Made by a program: the position numbers and the translations under genes. The notes beneath the pieces are model-generated. The model saw nothing but the letters and a program-made list of their open reading frames with translations. It did no database searches and was not told the origin of the DNA. A DNA stretch of 64,000 nucleotides from Actinacidiphila epipremni (GTDB taxonomy: Bacteria; Actinomycetota; Actinomycetes; Streptomycetales; Streptomycetaceae). Location: positions 398,216 through 462,215 of the forward strand of contig NZ_JAATEJ010000003.1 of the NCBI RefSeq assembly GCF_012034175.1. Direction: 5' to 3'. Positions within the stretch are counted from its first letter, which is position 1; each line of letters begins with the position of its first letter. Below, piece by piece: positions 25,173 to 33,122 of this stretch.

Positions 25173-25761
25173 ACCCATCCTCTGGATCAGCGCCGACGCC
25201 TGCGCCCTCGGGCCCTATCGGGCGGACCTTGTCGAGACCTACTGGCGCTGGGAGCAGGACCCCGGCCTGCTCGTCGGTTACGGGCGCCAGCAGCCGGAGT
25301 CGTTGGAGGCGCGCACCGAGGGGATGGCGCACCAGTTGAGGGGCGACAACATCCGCTTCACGGTGTACGACCTCGCGCCCGGCTCCCCCGTGCCGGTCGG
25401 CGTCACCACGCTGCTGCCCGACCACGCGGTCCGTACGGCCGAATACGTCGTGATGCTCGCCCCCGAGGCGCGTGGCTGCGGGCTCGGTACCAGGGCGACG
25501 CGTCTCACCCTCGACTACGCCTTCCACGTCACCAACCTCCGCATGGTCTGGCTCAAGGTCCTCGCACCCAACACGGCAGGTGTCCGCACCTACGAAAAGG
25601 CCGGCTTCCGGCACGCTGGCGCGCTGCGTTCCGCGGGCTACTGGCTCGGGCGGAGCTGCGACGAGGTTTTGATGGACGCGCTGGCGGAGGAGTTCGCGTA
25701 TCCGTCGGTGGTGAGGACGCTGGTGGAGGGCGGGGCCGGCTCCGATGAGCCCGCGGCCTGA
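25156..25761 (+). CDS. GNAT acetyltransferase of the lasso cluster, probable ATC start
   Basis: 201 aa if begun at ATC 25156. Acetyl-CoA loop ARGCGLGTRAT and C-terminal NTAGVRTYEKAGFRHAGAL are classic GNAT. The N-terminal sequence LGPYRADLVETYWRWEQDP, conserved in this acetyltransferase type, is encoded upstream of the first TTG (25303) and ATG (25324), so those starts would delete the first strand and helix. No ATG/GTG/TTG exists in frame between the TAG at 25099 and 25303, but GGAG (25146-25149) sits 6 nt before the ATC. Overlap of 17 nt with the B gene supports coupling. Expected role: acetylation of core Lys10. Confidence 0.75.
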   Translation: MSSTPEPILWISADACALGPYRADLVETYWRWEQDPGLLVGYGRQQPESLEARTEGMAHQLRGDNIRFTVYDLAPGSPVPVGVTTLLPDHAVRTAEYVVMLAPEARGCGLGTRATRLTLDYAFHVTNLRMVWLKVLAPNTAGVRTYEKAGFRHAGALRSAGYWLGRSCDEVLMDALAEEFAYPSVVRTLVEGGAGSDEPAA

Positions 25762-25830
25762 CGACCTGCCGGTCCCCGGGACCGTGCCACCCGGCGTTGG
25801 GCTGGTTGGCGGGGGTGGGGGGCGAAGCCT

Positions 25831-25880
25831 GACACCCTTGTCAAGGCAATGGGTGGCCGGCGAGTGGCGGCAAGGGTGTC
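25831..25880. terminator. Probable bidirectional terminator, long-loop inverted repeat
   Basis: GACACCCTTG (25831-25840) and CAAGGGTGTC (25871-25880) pair perfectly across a 30-nt loop, between convergent genes ending at 25761 and 25996. CCTTGTCAAGG inside the left arm is itself palindromic, so an operator is also possible. Confidence 0.5.
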
Positions 25881-25995
25881 GGGCGTGGGTTCCGGGGAGG
25901 GCAGGAGGCGCAGGGCCGACGGGGGGCGGAGTCGGGCGTCGCGTTGGCGGCGGCTGCGCTGGGGAGGGCGCCGCGGCGGGTGAGGGAGGTCGGGG

Positions 25996-26376
25996 TTACA
26001 GCAGGTCGGGTGCCATGTGGGTGCCGTCTACCACGTAGACGAGGGCTACGCGCTGGCCCGGGGTGAGGTCGCCCGCGCGGCTGGAGGGGGGGATGTGGGC
26101 GCGGAGCAGGAAGTCGTGGGAGTCCAGCAGGGTCGCGCCGGGGATCGCGCGGATGAGGGAGGAGACGGGCACCGCCGCCGCGTCCTCGTCGCCGGACGCG
26201 GCGCGGCGCAGGACGCGGAACAGGCCCACCGGGCCCTCCGCCGCGACTTCGCTGAGCACCAGCGCCTGGCGGTGGGCCGCCTCCGCGTCGAGGCCGGGCT
26301 CCGTCGGGTAGAGGGCCGCGTCATGCTCGTCCCGCGGGTCCTGTACGGGCCCGCGCCTCGTACCCATCCACGTCAT
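25996..26376 (-). CDS. Hypothetical protein
   Basis: 126 aa from ATG 26376 with GGAGGTG just upstream. No known domain recognised. The pattern AAVPVSSLIRAIPGATLLDSHDFLLRAHI weakly recalls the V-S-x-L-x-x-x-P-G helix of actinobacterial integration host factor, but the rest differs. The N-terminal helix region is Glu/Ala-rich. It is divergent from the kdp operon; any link to K+ uptake is speculation. Confidence 0.55.
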   Translation of the reverse strand: MTWMGTRRGPVQDPRDEHDAALYPTEPGLDAEAAHRQALVLSEVAAEGPVGLFRVLRRAASGDEDAAAVPVSSLIRAIPGATLLDSHDFLLRAHIPPSSRAGDLTPGQRVALVYVVDGTHMAPDLL

Positions 26377-26760
26377 CGCACACCTCCGTCGTACGGCCCA
26401 CGGCGTACGCCGCCCGCCGTACACGTATAACGCCGCACGGCGTCCGGTCATGCCGACCGCCGGTCCGTACGTCCGCTTTGCAGACATTCGCACCACATTC
26501 GAGGTTACGCCGTACGCATGCCCCCGCAAACCCCCCGCCGGCCGCTCCCGCCGGCCCCGCAGACCCCGCCGCTCACCCGTCCGGCGGACAGCCCGGGCCG
26601 CCGGGCGTCAAGAGCCCGTCAATGGCCCCGCCCCCCGCGCCAATGACGCGTCAACGAATCCGGACCCGCCCGGAAGCGGGGTGACCGTAGGTGCGGGTCC
26701 CGCCGGGACCCCCTACGGCAAGCCGTGCCGGAAACGTCCTCACCTGGGGTGTCGCGCAAA
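26377..26760 (+). promoter_or_regulatory. kdp upstream region with structured 5' leader
   Basis: No gene here. A strong compound hairpin spans 26685-26718: outer stem CCGTAGG / CCTACGG and inner stem GGGTCCC / GGGACCC around a GCC loop, with a 3-nt bulge. It is followed by GCCGTGCCGGAAACG and CCTGGGGTGTCGCGC shortly before the first small ORF. The CCTGGGGTG element recalls the 3' side of the c-di-AMP (ydaO) riboswitch, which controls K+ transporters elsewhere, but the match is incomplete. CGTCAA occurs several times upstream (26600-26660). Confidence 0.4.
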
Positions 26761-26844
26761 ATGTCCGATCTTGTGTTCATCGCTGTGACGATCGCGGTCT
26801 TCGCCGTGCTCGCGCTGGTCGCCAAGGGGGTCGGGCGGCTGTGA
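26761..26844 (+). CDS. 27-aa membrane peptide preceding KdpF
   Basis: MSDLVFIAVTIAVFAVLALV plus a short basic end: one transmembrane helix. The TGA overlaps the GTG of kdpF (GTGA). The position directly before kdpF and the coupling suggest a conserved small Kdp-associated peptide; no function is known to me. The ribosome site is weak. Confidence 0.6.
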   Translation: MSDLVFIAVTIAVFAVLALVAKGVGRL

Positions 26845-26930
26845 GCGCGGAGAACGTCGTCGGGCTCGTCGTCGCCTGCGGGCTGCTGGTCTACCTCGTG
26901 CTGGCCCTGATCCACCCGGAGAAGTTCTAG
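26841..26930 (+). CDS. kdpF: K(+)-transporting ATPase subunit F
   Basis: 29 aa from a GTG: MSAENVVGLVVACGLLVYLV followed by LALIHPEKF. The single helix and the terminal HPEKF are diagnostic of KdpF, which stabilises the KdpABC complex in the membrane. Its TAG is immediately followed by the kdpA ATG. Confidence 0.93.
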   Translation: MSAENVVGLVVACGLLVYLVLALIHPEKF

Positions 26931-28595
26931 ATGAACGACACCCTCGCGGGCTGGCTCCAGATCACCGTCCTGATCGCCGCCCTCGCCCTGACCTACCGCC
27001 CGCTGGGCGACTACATGGCCCGCATCCTCAGCCCGGGCCGGCACCTGGCCGTCGAGCGCGGTCTGTACCGGCTCGGCGGCGTGGACCCGGACGCCGACCA
27101 GCAGTGGGGCGCGTACCTGCGCAGCGTGCTGGCCTTCTCCGCGGTCTCGCTGCTCTTCCTCTACGGCATGCAGCGGCTGCAGAACCACCTGCTGCTCTCG
27201 CTCGGCTTCCCGCCGGTCAAGGCCGACCAGGCGTTCAACACCGCCGCGTCCTTCGTCACCAACACCAACTGGCAGTCGTACAGCGGTGAGGTCACGATGG
27301 GCCACCTGGTCCAGATGGCGGGCCTGGCGGTGCAGAACTTCGTGTCCGCGGCCGTCGGCATCGCCGTCGTCGCCACGCTCATCCGCGGCTTCACCCGCAG
27401 GCGCACCGACCGGGTCGGCAACTTCTGGGTGGACCTGACCCGGGTCACCGTACGGCTGCTGGTGCCGATGGCGTTCGTCTTCGCCGTCGTGCTCGTGGCG
27501 CTCGGCGCGGTGCAGAACTTCCACGGCGTCCACGAGATCGGCACCCTGCTCGGCGACAAGCAGTCGCTCACCGGCGGCCCGGTGGCGTCGCAGGAGGTCA
27601 TCAAGGAGCTGGGCACCAACGGCGGCGGCTTCTACAACGCCAACTCCGCCCACCCCTTCGAGAACCCCAACGGCACCAGCAACCTCATCGAGATCTATCT
27701 GCTGCTGGCCATCTCCTTCTCGCTGCCGCGCACCTTCGGCCGCATGGTCGGCGACCACCGGCAGGGCTACGCGATCCTCGCCGTCATGGGCCTGATCTGG
27801 GCCGTCTCGGTCGCCCTCATCACCGTCAACGAGCTGCACAGCGTGAGCAGCACCGCCGGCCACAGCGCGGGCGGGATGCTGGAGGGCAAGGAGCAGCGGC
27901 TCGGGATCTGGGCCTCGGCCCTGTTCGCGGCGTCCACCACGCTCACCTCCACCGGCGCGGTGAACTCCTTCCACGACTCGTTCTCGCCCGGCGGCGGCGG
28001 GATGACGCTGTTCGACATGATGCTGGGCGAGATCGCGCCCGGCGGCACCGGCTCCGGCCTCTACGGCATCCTCATCCTGGCGATCGTCGCGGTCTTCGTG
28101 GCCGGCCTGATGGTCGGCCGCACCCCCGAGTACCTGGGCAAGAAGCTGGGGTCGCGGGAGATGAAGTTCGCCTCCCTCTACATCCTCGCCACCCCGGCCG
28201 TCGTCCTGATCGGCACCGGCGCGGCGATGTCCCTGCGGGGCGAGCGCGCCTCGATGCTCAACCCGGGGCCGCACGGCTTCTCCGAGGTGCTGTACGCGTT
28301 CACGTCCGCGGCCAACAACAACGGCTCGGCCTTCGCGGGCCTCGGCGTGAACACCGAGTGGTACAACACCGCGCTGGGCCTGGCGATGCTCTTCGGCCGC
28401 TTCCTGCCGATCGTCTTCGTCCTCGCGCTCGCCGGCTCGCTCGCCAGGCAGCAGCCCGTGCCGGTCACCGCCGGCACCCTGCCCACCCACCGGCCGCAGT
28501 TCGTCGGCCTGCTCACCGGCGTCATCGTGATCGTCGTGGGCCTCACCTACTTCCCGGCGCTCGCGCTGGGTCCGCTCGCGGAAGGTCTCCACTGA
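26931..28595 (+). CDS. kdpA: K(+)-transporting ATPase subunit A
   Basis: 554 aa, normal length, ten-helix SKT-superfamily channel-like subunit. Selectivity-filter-like segments with the expected Gly residues are seen: [39 protein letters not shown] and [11 protein letters not shown]. It binds K+ from outside and passes it towards KdpB. Adjacent to kdpF, and its TGA overlaps the kdpB ATG by one base. Confidence 0.97.
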   Translation: MNDTLAGWLQITVLIAALALTYRPLGDYMARILSPGRHLAVERGLYRLGGVDPDADQQWGAYLRSVLAFSAVSLLFLYGMQRLQNHLLLSLGFPPVKADQAFNTAASFVTNTNWQSYSGEVTMGHLVQMAGLAVQNFVSAAVGIAVVATLIRGFTRRRTDRVGNFWVDLTRVTVRLLVPMAFVFAVVLVALGAVQNFHGVHEIGTLLGDKQSLTGGPVASQEVIKELGTNGGGFYNANSAHPFENPNGTSNLIEIYLLLAISFSLPRTFGRMVGDHRQGYAILAVMGLIWAVSVALITVNELHSVSSTAGHSAGGMLEGKEQRLGIWASALFAASTTLTSTGAVNSFHDSFSPGGGGMTLFDMMLGEIAPGGTGSGLYGILILAIVAVFVAGLMVGRTPEYLGKKLGSREMKFASLYILATPAVVLIGTGAAMSLRGERASMLNPGPHGFSEVLYAFTSAANNNGSAFAGLGVNTEWYNTALGLAMLFGRFLPIVFVLALAGSLARQQPVPVTAGTLPTHRPQFVGLLTGVIVIVVGLTYFPALALGPLAEGLH

Positions 28596-30715
28596 TGTCC
28601 CCACTGATCTCCCGGGCCGCGGCGTCCCAGCCCGCGGCGTCCCGGTCCGCGCGGGCGTCCCTCGCCGACCCGAAGCAGCTCCTGGTGTCGATGCCCGACG
28701 CGCTGCGCAAGCTCGACCCGCGGGTCATGGTGAAGAACCCGGTGATGTTCGTCGTCGAGGTCGGGGCGGTGCTCACCACCGGCTCGGCGATCGCGAACCC
28801 CAGCGTCTTCGCGTGGGTGATCACGGTGTGGCTGTGGCTGACCGTGGTGTTCGCCAACCTCGCGGAGGCCGTCGCCGAGGGGCGCGGCAAGGCGCAGGCC
28901 GAGACGCTGCGCAGGACCAGGACGGAGACGGTCGCCCGCCGGCTCGCGGACTGGCGGCGCGGCGACACCGAGCTGCGCGAGGAGGCCGTCCCGGCGGCGA
29001 ACCTGCGGCTCGGCGATCACGTCCTGGTCGAGGCCGGGCAGATCATCCCCGGTGACGGCGACGTCGTCGAGGGCATCGCCTCGGTCGACGAGTCCGCGAT
29101 CACCGGTGAGTCCGCGCCCGTCATCCGGGAGTCCGGCGGCGACCGCTCGGCGGTCACCGGCGGCACGAAGGTGCTCTCGGACCGGGTCGTCGTGCGGATC
29201 ACCTCCAAGCCCGGCGAGACGTTCATCGACCGGATGATCGCCCTGGTCGAGGGCGCGGCCCGGCAGAAGACCCCGAACGAGATCGCGCTGAACATCCTGC
29301 TCGCCTCGCTCACCGTGGTCTTCCTGCTGGCCGTCGTCACCCTCCAGCCGATGGCGATCTACGCGGGCGCCGAGCAGTCGCTCGTCGTGCTGGTCGCGCT
29401 GGTCGTCGCGCTCATCCCGACCACCATCGGCGCGCTGCTGTCGGCGATCGGCATCGCGGGCATGGACCGGCTGGTGCAGCGCAACGTCCTGGCGATGAGC
29501 GGCCGGGCCGTCGAGGCGGCCGGCGACGTCAACACGCTGCTGCTGGACAAGACCGGCACGATCACGCTGGGCAACCGGCAGGCGGCCGAGTTCCTGCCGG
29601 CCGGCGGGGTGGACCTGGCCCGGCTCGCGGACGCCGCGCAGCTGGCCTCGCTGGCCGACGAGACCCCGGAGGGCCGCTCCATCGTCGTCCTGGCCAAGGA
29701 CGCGTACGGGCTGCGCGGCCGGGAGCTGGGCGGCGGCGCCGAGTTCGTGCCCTTCACCGCGCAGAGCCGGATGAGCGGGGTGGACCTGGTCGAGGGCGAC
29801 GGCGGCCGGCGCGAGCTGCGCAAGGGCGCGGCCAGTGCCGTACTGGCCTGGATACGGGACAACGGCGGGCAGCCGGCGCAGGAGGTCGAGCCGGTCGTGG
29901 ACGCCGTCGCGGCGGGCGGCGGCACCCCGCTGGTCGTCGGCGAGGTCGTGCGCCGCGCCGGCCGCAGCACCGCCACCGTGCTGGGCGTCGTCCACCTCAA
30001 GGACGTCGTGAAGGCCGGCATGCGCGAGCGGTTCGACGAGCTGCGGGCGATGGGCATCCGCACGGTCATGATCACCGGCGACAACCCGCTGACGGCCAGG
30101 GCGATCGCCGAGGAGGCCGGGGTGGACGACTTCCTCGCCGAGGCCACGCCCGAGGACAAGATGGCGCTGATCAAGCGGGAGCAGGCCGGCGGCAAGCTCG
30201 TCGCGATGACCGGTGACGGCACCAACGACGCGCCCGCGCTGGCCCAGGCGGACGTCGGCGTGGCGATGAACACCGGGACGTCGGCCGCCAAGGAGGCCGG
30301 CAACATGGTCGACCTCGACTCCAACCCGACCAAGCTCATCGAGATCGTCGAGATCGGCAAGCAGCTCCTGATCACCCGGGGCGCCCTGACGACCTTCTCG
30401 ATCGCCAACGACGTCGCGAAATACTTCGCGATCATCCCGGCGATGTTCGCGATCGCCTACCCGGGCCTGGACAAGCTCAACGTCATGGGCCTGCACAGCC
30501 CCACCTCGGCGATCGCCTCGGCGATCATCTTCAACGCGCTGATCATCGTGGTGCTGATCCCGCTCGCCCTGCGCGGGGTGCGCTACCGCCCGGCCTCCGC
30601 GGCGCAGTTGCTCGGCCGCAACATCCGCCTCTACGGCATCGGCGGGCTGGTCCTGCCCTTCGTCGGCATCAAGCTCATCGACCTCGTCGTCCAGTTCGTG
30701 CCCGGCCTGCGCTGA
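28595..30715 (+). CDS. kdpB: K(+)-transporting P-type ATPase subunit B
   Basis: 706 aa. P-type ATPase motifs: TGES in the actuator domain ([11 protein letters not shown]), phosphorylation site DKTGT with D318, TGDNPLTA and the hinge [11 protein letters not shown]. It hydrolyses ATP to energise K+ entry through KdpA. The start ATG at 28595 overlaps the kdpA stop (TGATG). Confidence 0.97.
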   Translation: MSPLISRAAASQPAASRSARASLADPKQLLVSMPDALRKLDPRVMVKNPVMFVVEVGAVLTTGSAIANPSVFAWVITVWLWLTVVFANLAEAVAEGRGKAQAETLRRTRTETVARRLADWRRGDTELREEAVPAANLRLGDHVLVEAGQIIPGDGDVVEGIASVDESAITGESAPVIRESGGDRSAVTGGTKVLSDRVVVRITSKPGETFIDRMIALVEGAARQKTPNEIALNILLASLTVVFLLAVVTLQPMAIYAGAEQSLVVLVALVVALIPTTIGALLSAIGIAGMDRLVQRNVLAMSGRAVEAAGDVNTLLLDKTGTITLGNRQAAEFLPAGGVDLARLADAAQLASLADETPEGRSIVVLAKDAYGLRGRELGGGAEFVPFTAQSRMSGVDLVEGDGGRRELRKGAASAVLAWIRDNGGQPAQEVEPVVDAVAAGGGTPLVVGEVVRRAGRSTATVLGVVHLKDVVKAGMRERFDELRAMGIRTVMITGDNPLTARAIAEEAGVDDFLAEATPEDKMALIKREQAGGKLVAMTGDGTNDAPALAQADVGVAMNTGTSAAKEAGNMVDLDSNPTKLIEIVEIGKQLLITRGALTTFSIANDVAKYFAIIPAMFAIAYPGLDKLNVMGLHSPTSAIASAIIFNALIIVVLIPLALRGVRYRPASAAQLLGRNIRLYGIGGLVLPFVGIKLIDLVVQFVPGLR

Positions 30716-30720
30716 CCGGC

Positions 30721-30771
30721 CCAGAAGGAACCAGAAGGACCAGAAAGAACCAGAAGGAACCAGAAAGAAGG
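30721..30771 (+). repeat. Purine-rich decamer repeat between kdpB and kdpC
   Basis: About five imperfect copies of CCAGAAGGAA in tandem. The last AGAAGG provides the Shine-Dalgarno for kdpC, so the array may act as a ribosome-loading or mRNA-stability element. Confidence 0.75.
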
Positions 30772-30782
30772 TGCACCCCCCC

Positions 30783-31415
30783 GTGGCCAACCACTTCCCG
30801 CCCGCCGTCCGGCGCCACCTCTCGGCGCTGCGGATGCTGCTGGTGCTCACCGTGATCACCGGCGTGCTCTACCCGCTCGCCGTCACCGGCGTCGCCCAGG
30901 CGGCCTTCCCCCACCAGGCGAACGGCTCGCTCGTACGGCAGCACGGCACGACGGTCGGCTCCAGCCTGCTCGGCCAGAACTTCGACCTGCCGAAGAAGAA
31001 CCCCGGCGACCCCGACGAGGCCGCCCGCCCCGACCCGAGGTTCTTCCAGCCGCGCCCGTCGGCCGGCGCCTACGACCCGCTCGCCTCGGGCGCCTCCAAC
31101 CTCGGGCCCGGCAACCCGGAGCTGGTCAAGGCGGTCCAGCAGCGCCGCCACGACGTCGCCGCCTTCGACGGCGTGGACCCCGCGGACGTGCCCGCCGATG
31201 CCCTGACCGCGTCCGGCTCCGGCCTTGACCCGGACATCTCACCGGCGTACGCGTACGAGCAGGTCGCCCGGGTGGCCAAGGCCCGGGGGCTCGACGCGGC
31301 CAAGGTCCACGCGCTGGTCGCGGCCCACGTCCACGGCCGCGACCTGGGCTTCCTCGGCGAGCCGCGGGTCAATGTGCTGGACCTGAACCGGGCGCTCGAC
31401 GCGCTCGCCGGCTGA
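30783..31415 (+). CDS. kdpC: K(+)-transporting ATPase subunit C
   Basis: 210 aa. One N-terminal membrane helix (LRMLLVLTVITGVLYPLAVTG) and conserved KdpC segments GSSLLGQNF, FQPRPSA, SGASNLGP and GSGLDPDISPAYA. KdpC is the single-span chaperone that assists ATP and K+ binding. GTG 30783 is chosen over GTG 30771, because the latter overlaps the purine-rich ribosome site. No kdpD/kdpE genes lie in the window. Confidence 0.95.
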   Translation: MANHFPPAVRRHLSALRMLLVLTVITGVLYPLAVTGVAQAAFPHQANGSLVRQHGTTVGSSLLGQNFDLPKKNPGDPDEAARPDPRFFQPRPSAGAYDPLASGASNLGPGNPELVKAVQQRRHDVAAFDGVDPADVPADALTASGSGLDPDISPAYAYEQVARVAKARGLDAAKVHALVAAHVHGRDLGFLGEPRVNVLDLNRALDALAG

Positions 31416-31467
31416 GCGGGCGACCGTACGCGCCTCCGGTACGTCCCCGGGTACGTCCGGTACGCTC

Positions 31468-31496
31468 CCGGTACGTCCCCGCGCGGGGCGTACCGG
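31468..31496 (+). terminator. kdp operon terminator
   Basis: Hairpin CCGGTACGTCCCC - GCGC - GGGGCGTACCGG with one bulged T, 52 nt after kdpC. The surrounding 31436-31535 bases are full of GTAC/GTACC repeats that allow alternative pairings. Confidence 0.65.
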
Positions 31497-31552
31497 CGGC
31501 GTACGGGGGGACGTACCCGGGGCGTACCGGGGAGCGACGTAGCATCGGCCTC

Positions 31553-32536
31553 ATGGAACAGCGTGTACTGGGCAGGACCGGCCGGCCGGTCTCCGTCGTC
31601 GGCCTCGGGACGTGGCAGCTGGGCGCCGACTGGGGCGACGTGCGGGAAGCCGACGCCATCGCGGTGCTGGACGCAGCCGTGGAATCCGGCGTGACCTTCT
31701 TCGACACCGCCGACGTCTACGGCGACGGCCGCAGCGAGCAGCTCATCGGCCGCTACCTCAAGGAGCGCCCCGACGCCGGGATCTTCGTCGCGACGAAGAT
31801 GGGCCGCCGCGCCGAGCAGCTCCCGGAGAACTACTCCCTGGCCAACTTCCGCGCCTGGAACGACCGTTCCCGCGCCAACCTCGGTGTCGACACCCTCGAC
31901 CTGGTGCAGCTGCACTGCCCGCCCACCGCCGTCTACACCTCCGACGCCCTCTACGACGCGCTCGACACGCTCGTGGCGGAGCAGCGCGTCGCCGCGTACG
32001 CGGTCAGCGTCGAGACGTGCGAGGAGGCGCTGGCGGCGATCGCCCGGCCGGGCGTGGCGAGCGTGCAGATCATCTTCAACCCCCTCCGCCTCAAGCCGCT
32101 GGAGAAGGTGCTGCCGGCCGCAGCCGCCGCGGGCGTCGGCATCATCGCCCGCGTCCCGCTCGCCTCCGGGCTGCTGAGCGGCAAGTACACCCGCGAGACG
32201 GTCTTCGCGGCGAACGACCACCGTACGTACAACCGGCACGGCGAGGCGTTCGACCAGGGCGAGACCTTCTCCGGCGTCGACTACGAGACGGGCCTGGAGG
32301 CCGCCGCCGAGTTCGCCGGGCTCGCGCCCGAGGGCGCCACCCCGGCGCAGACCGCGCTGCGGTGGATCATCCAGCAGCCCGGCGTGACCTCCGTCATCCC
32401 CGGCGCCCGCAACACCGACCAGGCCCGCGCCAACGCCGCTGCCGCCGCCCTCCCCGAGCTGCCGCAGCCCGTCCTGGACGCGGTGCGCGACCTGTACGAC
32501 CGCCGCATCCGCGCGCAGGTGCACGACCGCTGGTGA
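31553..32536 (+). CDS. Aldo-keto reductase
   Basis: 327 aa. AKR tetrad elements: FFDTADVYGDG (Asp, Tyr), FVATKMG (Lys), LVQLHCPP (His), and the cofactor loop SVIPGARNTDQ. Closest in style to the general-stress-69/YajO-like group. A TAGCAT -10 hexamer (31540-31545) lies 7 nt before the ATG and there is no ribosome site, so the transcript is probably leaderless. A 16-bp terminator follows. Confidence 0.9.
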   Translation: MEQRVLGRTGRPVSVVGLGTWQLGADWGDVREADAIAVLDAAVESGVTFFDTADVYGDGRSEQLIGRYLKERPDAGIFVATKMGRRAEQLPENYSLANFRAWNDRSRANLGVDTLDLVQLHCPPTAVYTSDALYDALDTLVAEQRVAAYAVSVETCEEALAAIARPGVASVQIIFNPLRLKPLEKVLPAAAAAGVGIIARVPLASGLLSGKYTRETVFAANDHRTYNRHGEAFDQGETFSGVDYETGLEAAAEFAGLAPEGATPAQTALRWIIQQPGVTSVIPGARNTDQARANAAAAALPELPQPVLDAVRDLYDRRIRAQVHDRW

Positions 32537-32558
32537 GCCGCTGATCCGTTACGGGCCC

Positions 32559-32595
32559 GGTCCCGTGCGTACGGGGCCGCCGTACGCACGGGACC
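32559..32595 (+). terminator. Strong terminator after aldo-keto reductase gene
   Basis: Perfect 16-bp stem GGTCCCGTGCGTACGG / CCGTACGCACGGGACC with a 5-nt loop, 22 nt downstream of the stop. Confidence 0.8.
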
Positions 32596-32635
32596 GCTCG
32601 TGACGGGCCGGGCCGGCGCCGATACGGTCGTGCCC

Positions 32636-33088
32636 GTGACGACCTTCACCGACAGCCACGCCGAATTCCCCGGCGCCAGCGGACCGCACGCCACCACCGA
32701 GGCCGACCCCACGCGGGTCGGCCGGGTGCGCACCACCTACGAGCCCAAGCACGACGGCGACCCCGACCCCGGCGAGATCGTCTGGACCTGGGTGCCCTTC
32801 GAGGAGAACGACGGCCGCGGCAAGGACCGCCCCGTCCTGGTCGTCGCCCGCGAGGCCGCCGGCACCCTGCTGGCCGTCCAGCTCTCCAGCAAGCGCCACG
32901 ACCACGACCGCGAATGGGTCGCGATAGGCGCCGGCCCCTGGGACCGCGAGGGCCGCGACTCCTGGGTCGACGTCGACCGGGTCCTGCGCCTCCACGAGCA
33001 GGGCATGCGCCGCGAGGCCTGCGCCCTCGACCGGGGCCGCTTCAACCTCGTCGTCAACCGCCTCAAAGAGCTCTACCACTGGACCTGA
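32636..33088 (+). CDS. PemK/MazF-family toxin-like protein
   Basis: 150 aa from a GTG. PGEIVWTWVPFEENDGRGKDRPVLVV matches the PemK/MazF SH3-like barrel with the conserved KxRPxLV segment, and LLAVQLSSKRHDHDREWVAIG supplies the second strand pair. Family members are mRNA interferases, but no antitoxin gene is adjacent and actinobacterial orphans of this type are common. TACGGT lies 7 nt before the start codon, suggesting a leaderless mRNA. Confidence 0.78.
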   Translation: MTTFTDSHAEFPGASGPHATTEADPTRVGRVRTTYEPKHDGDPDPGEIVWTWVPFEENDGRGKDRPVLVVAREAAGTLLAVQLSSKRHDHDREWVAIGAGPWDREGRDSWVDVDRVLRLHEQGMRREACALDRGRFNLVVNRLKELYHWT

Positions 33089-33122
33089 GCCGCCCGGCGC
33101 CCCCCCCCGCGTGAACAACGCG

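Noticed and set aside
30783..32536. Aldo-keto reductase as part of the kdp operon
   Set aside because: A terminator-like hairpin and an independent -10 hexamer separate them.
32636..33088. Complete PemK toxin-antitoxin module
   Set aside because: No small antitoxin ORF with a ribosome site was found on either side; the upstream interval is filled by a terminator hairpin.
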